DNA of 64,000 nucleotides from Betaproteobacteria bacterium (GCA_021732605.1 JAKFUS010000040.1:1-64000), one strand, 5' to 3'; shown: positions 55,720-64,000, numbered from the stretch's first letter. The notes: a model not told the origin generated them from the letters alone. Numbers and translations are program-made.

Positions 55720-56838
55720 ATGCAAACCAAAATCCCCTGCGTAATCATGCGCGGCGGCACCTCCAGAGGCCCCTTCCTCTTGCTAGACGACCTACCCGCA
55801 GACGCCGCAACCAGAGATGAAGTCCTATTAGCCATCATGGGCTCCCCCCACGAAATCCAAATCGACGGCATCGGCGGCTCACACTCAGTAACCAGCAAAG
55901 TAGCAATGATCAGCAAATCGAAACGCCCCGGCGCCGACGTCGATTACCTGTTCGCACAAGTGCAGATCCACGAAAAGTTCGTCGACACCAAACCCACCTG
56001 CGGCAACATGCTGGTCGCCGTCGGCCCCTTTGCCATCGATGCCGGGCTGGTGCCGGCGCAGGACGGCGAGACTCGCGTGCGCATTTACAGCGTCAACACC
56101 GAGGCGCTGATCGAAGCCATCGTGCAGACGCCCGGTCGTGTGGTGCAGTACGAGGGTGATGCATCCATTGACGGCGTGCCCGGCACCGCGGCACCCGTCG
56201 GCATCAATTTCCAGAAAGCCATCGGCGCGGTGACCGGCAAGATGCTGCCCACCGGCAAGCCGCTGGACGTCATTGACGGCATCGAGGTGAGCTGCGTCGA
56301 CATCGCGATGCCGCTGGTGATGATGCGTGCCGCCGACCTGGGCAAGACCGGTTATGAAACTGCGCTTGAACTCGATAAGGACCGCGCGCTGATGGAACGC
56401 ATGGAAGCCATCCGCCGCAAGGCCGGCGTGCTGATGGGCATGGGTGATGTGTCGAAAAACGTGGTGCCGAAAATCGCCCTGCTCGCCAAGCCGCGCCAGG
56501 GCGGCACCATCAGCTCGCGTTATTTTGTGCCGGAGACCTGCCACAAATCGCATCCGGTCACCGGCACGGTGTGCATCAGCGCGGCCTGTGCGATCCCCGG
56601 CACGCTGGCGGCGCAGATCGCGCCGCTGAAACCGGCACCACAGGGCATGGTCAAAATCGAACATCCGTCGGGGCTGATTCTGATCGACCTTGATGCGGAT
56701 TTCAGCAACGGCAAACAGGAACTGCGGCGTGCGGCGCTGGTGCGTACTGCGCGGCGGATTTTTGAAGGCCTGGTGAATGTGCCTGCGAAGATTTGGGCGG
56801 GCAAGGCTGCTGCCAAGCGTGCATCGGTTGCGGCTTGA
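55720..56838 (+). CDS. PrpF/LigU-family isomerase (4-oxalomesaconate tautomerase-like)
   Basis: ATG 55720 (GGAG 8 nt upstream) starts MQTKIPCVIMRGGTSRGPFL, the PrpF hallmark. GIGGSHSVTSKVAMI, TCGNMLVAVGPFAIDAG and FVPETCHKSHPVTGTVCISAACAIPG complete the diaminopimelate-epimerase-like double fold. The 372-residue length fits. Family members isomerise methylaconitate (PrpF) or 4-oxalomesaconate (GalD/LigU) in gallate and protocatechuate 4,5-cleavage pathways. The neighbourhood has no prp genes, so the aromatic-acid role is somewhat more likely. Confidence 0.9.
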   Translation: MQTKIPCVIMRGGTSRGPFLLLDDLPADAATRDEVLLAIMGSPHEIQIDGIGGSHSVTSKVAMISKSKRPGADVDYLFAQVQIHEKFVDTKPTCGNMLVAVGPFAIDAGLVPAQDGETRVRIYSVNTEALIEAIVQTPGRVVQYEGDASIDGVPGTAAPVGINFQKAIGAVTGKMLPTGKPLDVIDGIEVSCVDIAMPLVMMRAADLGKTGYETALELDKDRALMERMEAIRRKAGVLMGMGDVSKNVVPKIALLAKPRQGGTISSRYFVPETCHKSHPVTGTVCISAACAIPGTLAAQIAPLKPAPQGMVKIEHPSGLILIDLDADFSNGKQELRRAALVRTARRIFEGLVNVPAKIWAGKAAAKRASVAA

Positions 56839-56860
56839 GTTGATGGCCAACTGTTTTTGC

Positions 56861-56950
56861 AACCACCCCCACCCTAGCCCTCCCCCTGATGGGGAGGGGA
56901 TTCCAAGGAACTCCTTCCCCTTCAGGGGGAAGGTTGGGATGGGGGTGGTT
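56861..56950. repeat. CCACCCCCACCC-type palindromic intergenic element (copy B)
   Basis: This 90-bp element has terminal inverted arms AACCACCCCCA/TGGGGGTGGTT and internal TCCCCCTGATGGGGAGGGGA and TTCCCCTTCAGGGGGAAGG palindromes. It is related to the element at 18691-18805 and lies 23 bp before hpnE. Confidence 0.7.
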
Positions 56951-56973
56951 TTCCTCATGCATCCTACGACTGC

Positions 56974-58251
56974 ATGACCGTCGCCATCATCGGCGGTGGC
57001 TACGCCGGCATGGCTGCGGCGGTGGAACTGGCTGCGCGCGACATTCCAGTCACCGTGTTTGAAGCGGCCCCCAGCCTCGGTGGTCGCGCGCGCCGCGTCA
57101 CCATCAACGACAACGCGCTCGACAACGGCCTGCATATCCTCATCGGCGCGTATTCCGAAACGCTGCGCCTGATTGAGAAAGTCGCACCCGCGCGTGAACA
57201 TTTTTTACGGCTGCCGCTGACGCTGAACATACACAAGCGCTTCAGTTTGCGTGCGCCGAAACTGCCCGCGCCGCTGCATGTGGCCTGGGCACTGCTAACG
57301 GCGCAAGGTTTAAGCACCGTTGATAAACGCGCCGCAGCGCATTTTATGCAGGCGATGAAAAAACGCAGTTACCACCTTGAGCATGACTGCACGGTTGCCG
57401 CACTGCTCACAGAAAACTCTCAAGCACTTGATTTAATTGATTATTTATGGGCGCCGCTGTGTATCGCTGCGTTGAATACCCCCATACAGCGCGCTTCGGC
57501 AAAGGTTTTTCTCAATGTATTGCGTGACAGTCTGGGCGCGGGCCGCGCCGCGAGCGACCTGCTATTGGCACGGATGGACCTCACTGCGCTGTTTCCGAAA
57601 CCAGCCGCGGATTATGTGCGGGCACGCGGCGGAGTGGTCGAAGCCGGCGCCACGGTTGAGCGCGTAACGCCGGACAGCAATGGATTCAGTCTGCAAGTCC
57701 AGGGCCATCAGCGGCGCTTTGATCAGGTCGTTTGCGCCGTAGCACCCCATCGCGCCGCTGACCTGCTGGCGGATATCCCTGCACTTGCACCGGCGCGCCA
57801 GCAGATTGAAGCTCTGCAATACGAGCCCATACATTCCATCTGGCTGCAGTTTGACGGCCGTATAAACCTTCCATCACCGATGATCGGCCTCGCCGACAGC
57901 CCCGCGCAGTGGCTGTTCGACCGCGAGGCGATCTGTGGTCAGCGCGGGCTGATTGGCGCGGTGATCAGCGCCTCCGAAGAACATGTCGGTGAAGCACAGG
58001 ATGCGCTGGCGCAGCGTGTGGCCACCGACATCGCCAACAATTTCGGGCCGCTGCCGCCGCTCAAGTGGCACCGGGTCATCGCCGAAAAACGCGCGACCTT
58101 CAGTTGCACGCCAAACCTGGCCCGCCCTGCAGCCGTGACCGCCTGCAAAAACTTTTACCTCGCTGGCGATTACACCGCCGGCGACTATCCAGCCACCATT
58201 GAGGCCGCGGTGCGCAGTGGTCTGGCCTGCGTCGCAGCCATTAGCGCCTGA
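56974..58251 (+). CDS. hpnE: hydroxysqualene dehydroxylase HpnE
   Basis: The 425-residue amine-oxidase-fold flavoprotein begins TVAIIGGGYAGMAAAVELAARDIPVTVFEAAPSLGGRARR, the FAD-binding and GGRA motifs of the family. DNGLHILIGAYSETLRL and YLAGDYTAGDYPATIEAAVRSGLACV are the substrate and C-terminal flavin motifs characteristic of HpnE. It converts hydroxysqualene to squalene. It normally follows hpnC and hpnD but here lies 13.1 kb away behind an accessory block, directly after a repeat element. Confidence 0.92.
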   Translation: MTVAIIGGGYAGMAAAVELAARDIPVTVFEAAPSLGGRARRVTINDNALDNGLHILIGAYSETLRLIEKVAPAREHFLRLPLTLNIHKRFSLRAPKLPAPLHVAWALLTAQGLSTVDKRAAAHFMQAMKKRSYHLEHDCTVAALLTENSQALDLIDYLWAPLCIAALNTPIQRASAKVFLNVLRDSLGAGRAASDLLLARMDLTALFPKPAADYVRARGGVVEAGATVERVTPDSNGFSLQVQGHQRRFDQVVCAVAPHRAADLLADIPALAPARQQIEALQYEPIHSIWLQFDGRINLPSPMIGLADSPAQWLFDREAICGQRGLIGAVISASEEHVGEAQDALAQRVATDIANNFGPLPPLKWHRVIAEKRATFSCTPNLARPAAVTACKNFYLAGDYTAGDYPATIEAAVRSGLACVAAISA

Positions 58252-58276
58252 CCGCTGCGCGCACGGGCGCTATAAT
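58248..58276 (+). promoter_or_regulatory. sigma70-type promoter for ETF-QO
   Basis: CTGACC (58248-58253) and a perfect TATAAT (58271-58276) are separated by 17 bp, about 33 bp upstream of the ETF-QO start codon. The -35 overlaps the hpnE stop. Confidence 0.55.
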
Positions 58277-58308
58277 TTGCGACAAAACCTGAGCCTGGAG
58301 TAGATACA

Positions 58309-59955
58309 GTGTCTGAACGCGAAGCCATGGAGTACGACGTCGTCATCGTCGGCGCAGGTCCCGCCGGTCTCGGCGCAGCGATCCGCCTGAAACAGCTGGC
58401 AGCGGAAAAAAGTCATGAAGTCAGCCTCTGCGTGCTGGAAAAAGGTTCCGAGGTCGGCGCGCACATCCTGTCCGGCGCGGTGATGGATCCGCGCGCGCTG
58501 AATGAGCTGATTCCGGACTGGAAAGAAAAAGACGCGCCGCTGAACGCGCCCGTCACCGAAGACCGTTTCATGTTCCTCACCGAAAGCGGATCGTTTCAGG
58601 TGCCGAGCGCACTGCTGCCGGGCTGCTTCCAGAACCACGGCAATTACGTGGTCAGCCTCGCCAACGTCACCCGCTGGCTGGGACAGCAGGCCGAAGCACT
58701 GGGTGTGGAGATATTCCCCGGCTTCGCCGCCGCGGAAGTGCTGTTCGACGATGCGGGTCGAGTCAAAGGGGTCGCCACCGGCGACATGGGCATCGGTCGT
58801 GACGGCAAACCCACTGACGCTCACCAACCCGGCATGGAACTGCACGCTAAATACACCTTTTTTGCCGAAGGCTGCCGCGGTCACCTCGGCAAACAATTGC
58901 AGGAAAAATTCCAGCTTCGCGACGGTGCCGATCCACAGGTCTACGGTATCGGTTTGAAGGAACTGTGGGAAATCACACCGGAAAAACACCAGTCCGGCCT
59001 GGTCATCCACACCGCCGGTTGGCCGCTGCAAAGCGACACTTACGGTGGTTCATTCTGCTATCACCTCGAAGACAACCTGGTCGCCATCGGTTTTGTCGTC
59101 GGCTTGGGTTACACCAATCCCTACCTGAATCCGTACGAAGAATTCCAGCGTTACAAAACCCATCCGGCGATCAGGACTTTCCTTGAAGGCGGCAAACGCA
59201 TTGCCTATGGCGCGCGGGCGATTTCCGCCGGCGGCCTGCAGTCACTGCCAAAACTGGTCTTCCCCGGCGGCTGCCTGATCGGCGACGACGCGGGCTTTCT
59301 CAATGCCTCACGCATCAAGGGCAGCCACGCCGCGATCAAGTCCGGCATGCTGGCGGCGGAAGCAGCGTTTGATGTGCTGCAAGCCGGCACCACAACCGAA
59401 CTCGACGCCTACCCCGCAGCCTTCAAGTCGAGCTGGCTGCACGAAGAGCTGCACAAGGCGCGCAACTTCAAGCCGTGGATGAGCAAAGGCCTCTATACCG
59501 GCACGCTGATGGTCGGCATCGACCAGGTGCTGTTCCGTGGCAAGGCACCCTGGACGCTGCACCACAATCACGCTGACCACGAAACCCTGCAGCGCAAAAC
59601 TGAATGCACGCCCATCGATTATCCGAAACCCGATGGGGTGATTACTTTTGACCGCATGTCTTCGGTATTCATCTCCAATACCAACCACAACGAAGACCAG
59701 CCAGTGCACCTCACGCTGCGCAACGCTTCGGTGCCGGTCAATGTCAACCTCGAGCTCTATGACGCGCCCGAGCAGCGCTATTGTCCGGCAGGCGTCTACG
59801 AAATCGTGCGTGATGACAGCGGGGCTAATCCCCGCCTGCAGATCAATGCGCAGAACTGCGTGCACTGCAAAACCTGCGACATCAAGGATCCGACGCAAAA
59901 CATTGTCTGGGTGACCCCGGAAGGCGGCGGCGGACCGAATTACCCGAACATGTAA
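58309..59955 (+). CDS. electron transfer flavoprotein-ubiquinone oxidoreductase
   Basis: The start is GTG with GGAG 9 nt upstream. The 548-residue protein has an N-terminal FAD motif ([22 protein letters not shown]), the membrane/quinone segment ([22 protein letters not shown]), [33 protein letters not shown] and a C-terminal 4Fe-4S ligand region [27 protein letters not shown]. It passes electrons from ETF (fed by acyl-CoA dehydrogenases) to ubiquinone, matching the beta-oxidation genes at the right end of the window. Confidence 0.96.
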   Translation: MSEREAMEYDVVIVGAGPAGLGAAIRLKQLAAEKSHEVSLCVLEKGSEVGAHILSGAVMDPRALNELIPDWKEKDAPLNAPVTEDRFMFLTESGSFQVPSALLPGCFQNHGNYVVSLANVTRWLGQQAEALGVEIFPGFAAAEVLFDDAGRVKGVATGDMGIGRDGKPTDAHQPGMELHAKYTFFAEGCRGHLGKQLQEKFQLRDGADPQVYGIGLKELWEITPEKHQSGLVIHTAGWPLQSDTYGGSFCYHLEDNLVAIGFVVGLGYTNPYLNPYEEFQRYKTHPAIRTFLEGGKRIAYGARAISAGGLQSLPKLVFPGGCLIGDDAGFLNASRIKGSHAAIKSGMLAAEAAFDVLQAGTTTELDAYPAAFKSSWLHEELHKARNFKPWMSKGLYTGTLMVGIDQVLFRGKAPWTLHHNHADHETLQRKTECTPIDYPKPDGVITFDRMSSVFISNTNHNEDQPVHLTLRNASVPVNVNLELYDAPEQRYCPAGVYEIVRDDSGANPRLQINAQNCVHCKTCDIKDPTQNIVWVTPEGGGGPNYPNM

Positions 59956-60014
59956 CGCTCGCGACACGAAAAACTCCGGCCCGGGCACTATAATCAGCGC
60001 GCGGCCTAACGTTC

Positions 60015-60854
60015 ATGGCAAAACCACCACAATCACCAGAGCAAACGGACATCACCAATGGGGATGCCGTTTACCTGCGCGCAATCACCGAGAATATTCT
60101 CGGCTGGTCGGATCCCAAGTTCCGTCTGATCAAGGCGCTGGACCAGGACGATTTCCTGTTGTTTGCCCAGCGCATCCTGTCACTCAAGCCCGGCAATCAG
60201 GATCTGCCATTCCTGGAAATCCTGCTGCGCCTGCGCGAAGAGGAGGACAACATGCTCCCGCCAGGCGGATTTTTTCCGGTTGCAGAGGCGCTGGGCATGC
60301 TCGAAGACATCGACCGCTGGGTCGTGCGGCACACGGTGGCCTGGTGCACAGGGTCTACGAGTGAAAAAAATACGCCGATGTGTTGCATCAACCTGTCCGT
60401 GGACGCCCTGATCAATGCAGATTTTTCGGTTTTCGTGAGGGCGCAGTTGAAACAGCATGGCCTGCCCGGCAGCCGGCTGTGTTTTGAAATCACTGAATCC
60501 GACGCCATCGCCCAACCCGAAGCCGTGCGCAAGTTCATTCGCGCGCTGAAACCGCAGGGTTGCCGTTTCACCCTGGATAATTTCGGCAGCGTCAAAGTTT
60601 CATTCGCGCACCTCAAGGATCTGCCCATCGATTACCTGAAAATCGACGGCAGCATTATCCAGAACATCATTAGCAGCCCAAGCGACCTGGCCCGCGCACG
60701 CGCGATCAGCCTGACTTGCCAGCGCCTGAATGTCAGAGCTATCGCCCAAAGCGTTGAAAGCAAAGCCGCGTTGACCAAGCTGACTGAAATCGGGTTTGAC
60801 TATGCCCAGGGATTTGGCATAGCACATCCCGGACCTCTCGCCAAAATGCGCTGA
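60015..60854 (+). CDS. stand-alone EAL-domain protein with substituted catalytic residues
   Basis: The 279-residue protein is one EAL domain with no GGDEF, PAS or membrane helix. Retained are the EAL-type Glu (FLEILLRLREEE), the Asn (CINLSVDAL), the Glu of CFEITESDA, the Lys (DYLKIDGSI) and the late Gln (DYAQGFGIAHP). The DDFG loop reads LDNFGS and the AEGVE motif reads AQSVE, so a metal-binding Asp and a key Glu are replaced by Asn and Gln. Phosphodiesterase activity is unlikely; a c-di-GMP-binding or protein-binding role is more plausible. A TATAAT -10 box lies at 59989. Confidence 0.85.
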   Translation: MAKPPQSPEQTDITNGDAVYLRAITENILGWSDPKFRLIKALDQDDFLLFAQRILSLKPGNQDLPFLEILLRLREEEDNMLPPGGFFPVAEALGMLEDIDRWVVRHTVAWCTGSTSEKNTPMCCINLSVDALINADFSVFVRAQLKQHGLPGSRLCFEITESDAIAQPEAVRKFIRALKPQGCRFTLDNFGSVKVSFAHLKDLPIDYLKIDGSIIQNIISSPSDLARARAISLTCQRLNVRAIAQSVESKAALTKLTEIGFDYAQGFGIAHPGPLAKMR

Positions 60855-60859
60855 GCCGC

Positions 60860-61456
60860 TCAGCCGCCCAGCAGCCCTTTTTTCAGGTTGCCGTCGGCGG
60901 GCTTGTCTCCGAGCCAGATGCGCAGCAGGGCGCGGCTGAAATCATCCCCGGCGATCGTAGTTTTGACTTCACCGTTGATGGAGACCCTGGCGCCTGCGCC
61001 CGGCACAAAATCGATGACGATCACATCACCGACTTTCGCGATTTTTACGGCGTCGAACACCGCGCGCAGTTGCTTCACCCGCGCTTCCAGTTTCGGTAAT
61101 TCCTCCGCGGCATTGTTGTTCTTCAGCCCGTCTTCCAGCGCCTCGACGAACTGATCGGCCGGCAATTCGCGCAGCATGTGCAGCGCGATGCGCTTGGCGC
61201 CGGCATCATTGATGATGGCACTGGCCGCAGCAGATTTTTTCGCCAGGCTTTTCTCCAGATACAGCGCGCCGACATACACCCGGAACATCAGGCGTGAACG
61301 CAGGCCGGTGCCATTCAACAGCAGTTCCGCGCCACCGTCGGTGATCCGCACGCTGTCCGGCACTTTGACGCCTTCGAAGTCGACAGCCTTCACGCTCATT
61401 GGCAGCAATGCCAAAAGTAATAACATAAGTATTTGTTTTAATTGATATATTTTCAT
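60860..61456 (-). CDS. exported chalcone-isomerase-like protein
   Basis: The 198-residue protein has a signal peptide (ILMLLLLALLPMSVKAVD) and the chalcone-isomerase-like pattern VDFEGVKVPDSVRI, LLLNGTGLRSRLMFRVYVGALYLEKS and VIDFVPGAGARVSINGEV. It ends with FSRALLRIWLGDKPADGNLKKGLLG. In bacteria these periplasmic homologs have no assigned chemistry. It converges on the EAL gene, with 5 bp between them. Confidence 0.88.
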   Translation of the reverse strand: MKIYQLKQILMLLLLALLPMSVKAVDFEGVKVPDSVRITDGGAELLLNGTGLRSRLMFRVYVGALYLEKSLAKKSAAASAIINDAGAKRIALHMLRELPADQFVEALEDGLKNNNAAEELPKLEARVKQLRAVFDAVKIAKVGDVIVIDFVPGAGARVSINGEVKTTIAGDDFSRALLRIWLGDKPADGNLKKGLLGG

Positions 61457-61480
61457 AATTTCTCCATTGCCTAGGTCACC

Positions 61481-62530
61481 TTAATGCTTATGCTGGTGAT
61501 GAGTATCGGGAAAATGCGGGTGTATGTGGGTCAGCGGCTGGTGCGTGTGTAGATGACGATGGCTGATACCGGGCGCCACCGCCATGTCGTGCTCGTGCTG
61601 GTGGTGCTCGTCATGTACGTGTTCATGGTCATGCGTCATCGCCTCGTGCGCATGTTCGTGTTCATGGCGTTCGGTCAGGTGCAGCCAGATGCCCAGCGCC
61701 ATCAGGCTGCCGGCCATCAGCAGTGGCAGCGTCACGGGTTCGCCCATCAGTAAAGCCAGCAGGGTACCGAAAAAAGGCGCAATTGAAAAATAGGCACCGG
61801 TACGCGCGGTGCCGAGGTGGCGCAAGCCAATCACGAACAACACCAGGCTCACGCCATAAGCCAGCAAACCCACGGTCATTGCACCGGCCAGGTTCAGCGG
61901 CGCCGGCAGTTGAGCCCCCAGCGCAAAAGCCAGGGTCAGATTGACGGTGCCCGAGACCAGCCCCTTCACCGATGCAATCCAGGTGGCATCGGCATGCGCA
62001 ATTTTTCGGGTGAAGTTGTTGTCAATGCCCCAGGCGAGGCAGGCGCCGAGTACCGCCAGCGACGGCCACAGTCCCGAAAATTCTGCTGAGCCCGGCCAGC
62101 TCAACACCATCGCGCCGGCGACGATGGCCGCCATGCCGAGGACAATGCGCCGGTCGCAGTTTTCCCTGAACACGATCCACGCCAGCAGTGCGGTGAACAC
62201 GCCTTCGGCATTCAACAGCAGCGAGGCGCCGGAGGCCGGCATGCCGCTGAGGCCAATCATCAGCAGCACCGGGGCGATGATGCCACCAGCGAAGATGGCG
62301 CCCGAGAACCAGGCCACTTCAGACCGGGAAATGTGCACCGCGGGCGCATTGATCAGACGTCGATACAACATCAGCCCGACACCCGAACCTATATAAAGCA
62401 AACCGGCGAGCAGCCAGGGACTGACCGCATCAAGCAGTAATTTCGCCAGCGGCGTGCCCGCGCCGAACAGCAGCGCAGCACCCAGCGCTGCAGCAACGCC
62501 CGGCCGCAAAAAGCTTCCACTCCTGTTCAT
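61481..62530 (-). CDS. DMT-superfamily (EamA) transporter with histidine-rich C-terminal tail
   Basis: ATG 62530 gives MNRSGSFLRPGVAAALGAALLFG; the track ORF starts within the thiolase. Two EamA repeats with about ten membrane helices are visible (AALLFGAGTPLAKLLLDAVSPW; LGACLAWGIDNNFTRKIAHADATWIASVKG). The last ~65 residues are a tail of HEHEHAHE, DHEHVHDEHHQHEHD and HRHLHTHQ type. That tail is unusual for EamA exporters and suggests metal (zinc, nickel or cobalt) binding or transport. It is 18 bp downstream of the thiolase gene. Confidence 0.88.
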   Translation of the reverse strand: MNRSGSFLRPGVAAALGAALLFGAGTPLAKLLLDAVSPWLLAGLLYIGSGVGLMLYRRLINAPAVHISRSEVAWFSGAIFAGGIIAPVLLMIGLSGMPASGASLLLNAEGVFTALLAWIVFRENCDRRIVLGMAAIVAGAMVLSWPGSAEFSGLWPSLAVLGACLAWGIDNNFTRKIAHADATWIASVKGLVSGTVNLTLAFALGAQLPAPLNLAGAMTVGLLAYGVSLVLFVIGLRHLGTARTGAYFSIAPFFGTLLALLMGEPVTLPLLMAGSLMALGIWLHLTERHEHEHAHEAMTHDHEHVHDEHHQHEHDMAVAPGISHRHLHTHQPLTHIHPHFPDTHHQHKH

Positions 62531-62547
62531 GGTTGGACCAGTGCCGC

Positions 62548-63747
62548 TTAAAGGGCCTCGAACACGCCCGCAGCGCCCATGCCGGTGCCGATGCACATGG
62601 TAACCATGCCGTATTTCTGTTTACGGCGGCGCAGGCCGTGCAGCAGGGTCGCGACACGAATCGCACCCGTCGCCCCCAGCGGATGGCCCAGCGCAATCGC
62701 GCCGCCCAGCGGGTTGACCTTGGTCACATCCAACTTGAGTTCACGGATCACCGCCAGCGCCTGCGCGGCAAAGGCCTCATTCAATTCAATCCAGTCCAGC
62801 GCATCCTGCGTAAGCCCCGTCTGCTGCATCACTTTGGGGATGGCCTTCACCGGGCCGATGCCCATCACATCCGGCGGCACACCCGCCACCGCGTAACCGA
62901 GGAAACGGCCCAGCGGCTGCAGGTTGTAGCGTTTCAGCGCAGTTTCACTCATCAACACTACCGCCCCGGCGCCATCGGACATCTGCGAGCTGTTACCTGC
63001 GGTGACGCTACCCTTGGCGGCGAAGGCCGGCTTCAGTTTGGCCAGGCCTTCAGGCGAGGTCTCGCGGCGCGGACCTTCATCGTCTGTCGCCTGCCGTGTT
63101 TTGACCTTGATGTCGCGCGTCACTAGATCAGGCAGGCGTTCAACGATGGCATAGGGACTGGTTTCCGCCTTGAAATCGCCGCTGTCGATGGCGCGCAATG
63201 CACGGCGGTGGCTTTCGGCGGCGAACAGGTCCTGGTCTTCGCGGCTGACTTTCCAGCGCTCAGCGACACGCTCGGCAGTAATGCCCATGCCGTAGGCAAT
63301 GGCAAAGTGTTCATCTTTCTCGAAAATCGCCGGGCTGAAAGTCGGCTTGTTGCCGCCCATCGGCACCATGCTCATGCTTTCGGTGCCGGCGGCGATCATC
63401 ACATCGGCCTCGCCGAGACGGATGCGCGCCGCGGCATCAGCCACCGCCTGCACCCCGGAGGAGCAAAAACGGTTGATGGTCAGCCCCGGCACGGTATCGG
63501 GAAATCCCGCCAGCAACAAACTGATACGAGCGACGTTCATGCCCTGCTCGCCCTCGGGCATCGCGCAGCCGGTGATCACGTCACCGATTTCATTCAGATC
63601 AAGACCGGGACATTGCGCCACTGCGCTTTTCAGCACATGCGCCAGCAGGTCATCGGGCCGGGTGTTTTTGTACATGCCGCGCGGCGCCTTGCCCACCGCG
63701 GAGCGGGTGGCGGCGACGATGTAGGCGTCTTGAACTTGTCGGGTCAT
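62548..63747 (-). CDS. acetyl-CoA C-acyltransferase (3-ketoacyl-CoA thiolase)
   Basis: The 399-residue thiolase has the nucleophilic Cys in TINRFCSSGVQAVADAAARI, GAIALGHPLGATGAIRVATL with the active-site His, and MCIGTGMGAAGVF with the second Cys. VTAGNSSQMSDGAGAV and LNEAFAAQALAVI complete the signatures. It cleaves 3-ketoacyl-CoA in beta-oxidation and probably pairs with the FadB-like gene just upstream, whose stop is at 63877. Confidence 0.95.
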   Translation of the reverse strand: MTRQVQDAYIVAATRSAVGKAPRGMYKNTRPDDLLAHVLKSAVAQCPGLDLNEIGDVITGCAMPEGEQGMNVARISLLLAGFPDTVPGLTINRFCSSGVQAVADAAARIRLGEADVMIAAGTESMSMVPMGGNKPTFSPAIFEKDEHFAIAYGMGITAERVAERWKVSREDQDLFAAESHRRALRAIDSGDFKAETSPYAIVERLPDLVTRDIKVKTRQATDDEGPRRETSPEGLAKLKPAFAAKGSVTAGNSSQMSDGAGAVVLMSETALKRYNLQPLGRFLGYAVAGVPPDVMGIGPVKAIPKVMQQTGLTQDALDWIELNEAFAAQALAVIRELKLDVTKVNPLGGAIALGHPLGATGAIRVATLLHGLRRRKQKYGMVTMCIGTGMGAAGVFEAL

Positions 63748-63771
63748 TTGTTACCCCTTCTTTAATGCGGT

Positions 63772-63874
63772 AATTGGTGACTAGTTGGTGACTGGTGATT
63801 GGTAACTGGTAATTGGAAAACACCCCGCCACTCGCCACTGACCAATCACCAGTCACCAGTTACCAGTTACCAAT
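63772..63874. repeat. GGTGACTGGTGATTGGTAACTGG inverted repeats between fadB-like and thiolase genes
   Basis: The left arm repeats GGTGACTAGT, GGTGACTGGTGATT and GGTAACTGGTAATT. The right arm CCAATCACCAGTCACCAGTTACCAGTTACC is its approximate complement across 25 bp. It fills the gap between two beta-oxidation genes and could form a long hairpin in the transcript. Confidence 0.7.
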
Positions 63875-63876
63875 CC

Positions 63877-64000
63877 CTAGTTCCTCAGCGGCTTGCCCGT
63901 TTTCAGCATCTGCTCGATCCGCGCCTGGGTCTTCTCGGTCGCGATCAGTTCCATGAAATGCTGCCGCTCAAGATCGAGGAACCACTGCTCATCGACCAGG
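63877..64000 (-). CDS. FadB-like 3-hydroxyacyl-CoA dehydrogenase/enoyl-CoA hydratase, C-terminal end only
   Basis: About 41 codons are present, reading LVDEQWFLDLERQHFMEL and ending MLKTGKPLRN then TAG. This is the usual C-terminus of the fused hydroxyacyl-CoA dehydrogenase/enoyl-CoA hydratase of betaproteobacteria. The rest lies outside the window. The gene order fits a fadBA-type unit with the thiolase downstream. Confidence 0.75.
   Translation of the reverse strand, partial: LVDEQWFLDLERQHFMELIATEKTQARIEQMLKTGKPLRN

Noticed and set aside
55885-57201. 438-aa minus-strand ORF
   Set aside because: Antisense to the PrpF-family gene and the start of hpnE.

Overview
The window reads as a high-GC betaproteobacterial chromosome segment; the order within the class (Burkholderiales or a relative) is not settled. 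The signs are the tig-clpP-clpX-lon block, two Bug/TctC-type solute-binding proteins, a PEP-CTERM (exosortase-sorted) protein, hopanoid genes hpnC/hpnD/hpnE, and ETF-ubiquinone oxidoreductase plus beta-oxidation genes. Both edges cut genes: a D-amino-acid dehydrogenase-like gene on the left and a FadB-like gene on the right.

Region 1 (1-17.8 kb) is the most unusual. An intact tRNA-Val(CAC) at 1256-1330 is followed by about 16.4 kb of visibly less GC-rich DNA that ends in a 23-bp near-copy (22/23) of the tRNA 3' end at 17712-17734. This is the layout left by site-specific integration into a tRNA gene, but no integrase is visible. The segment holds a complete-looking type II secretion/type IV pilus-like operon (GspG, GspF, GspE, PilM/N/O-like proteins, a lipoprotein secretin and three further pseudopilin-like proteins). 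A divergent GspC-like gene and a three-gene operon of large exported proteins (beta-propeller/Ig/PKD/NTF2-like protein, lipoprotein, zinc-phospholipase C-like protein) sit beside it. A broken secreted-protein gene lies at the right edge.

Region 2 (17.8-35.5 kb) is mostly core: nudC, tal, dnaQ, rnhA, a YafS-like methyltransferase, gloB and mltD, then a PEP-CTERM protein, a four-gene peptide-type ABC importer, fabI and ppiD.

Region 3 (35.5-43.9 kb) has tRNA-Asp and tRNA-Val(TAC), then lon, clpX, clpP and tig on the minus strand, tRNA-Leu(TAG), and hpnC-hpnD on the plus strand.

Region 4 (43.9-56.9 kb) is an accessory block separating hpnCD from hpnE. It holds an SDR lacking the catalytic tyrosine, a small ABM-like monooxygenase, a HupE/UreJ-type membrane protein with a TPR partner, an MxKDx-like repeat protein, two orphan Bug proteins, a GMC oxidoreductase, an NHL-repeat protein, a chlorite-dismutase-family protein, DUF3617, an unrecognised lipoprotein and a PrpF-family isomerase. 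Several short repeat and hairpin elements lie at its borders and inside it.

Region 5 (57-64 kb) contains hpnE, ETF-QO, an EAL protein with substituted catalytic residues, a chalcone-isomerase-like protein, a DMT transporter with a His-rich tail, a thiolase and the 3' end of a FadB-like gene.

All family assignments come from reading motifs and overall resemblance; no database search was run.
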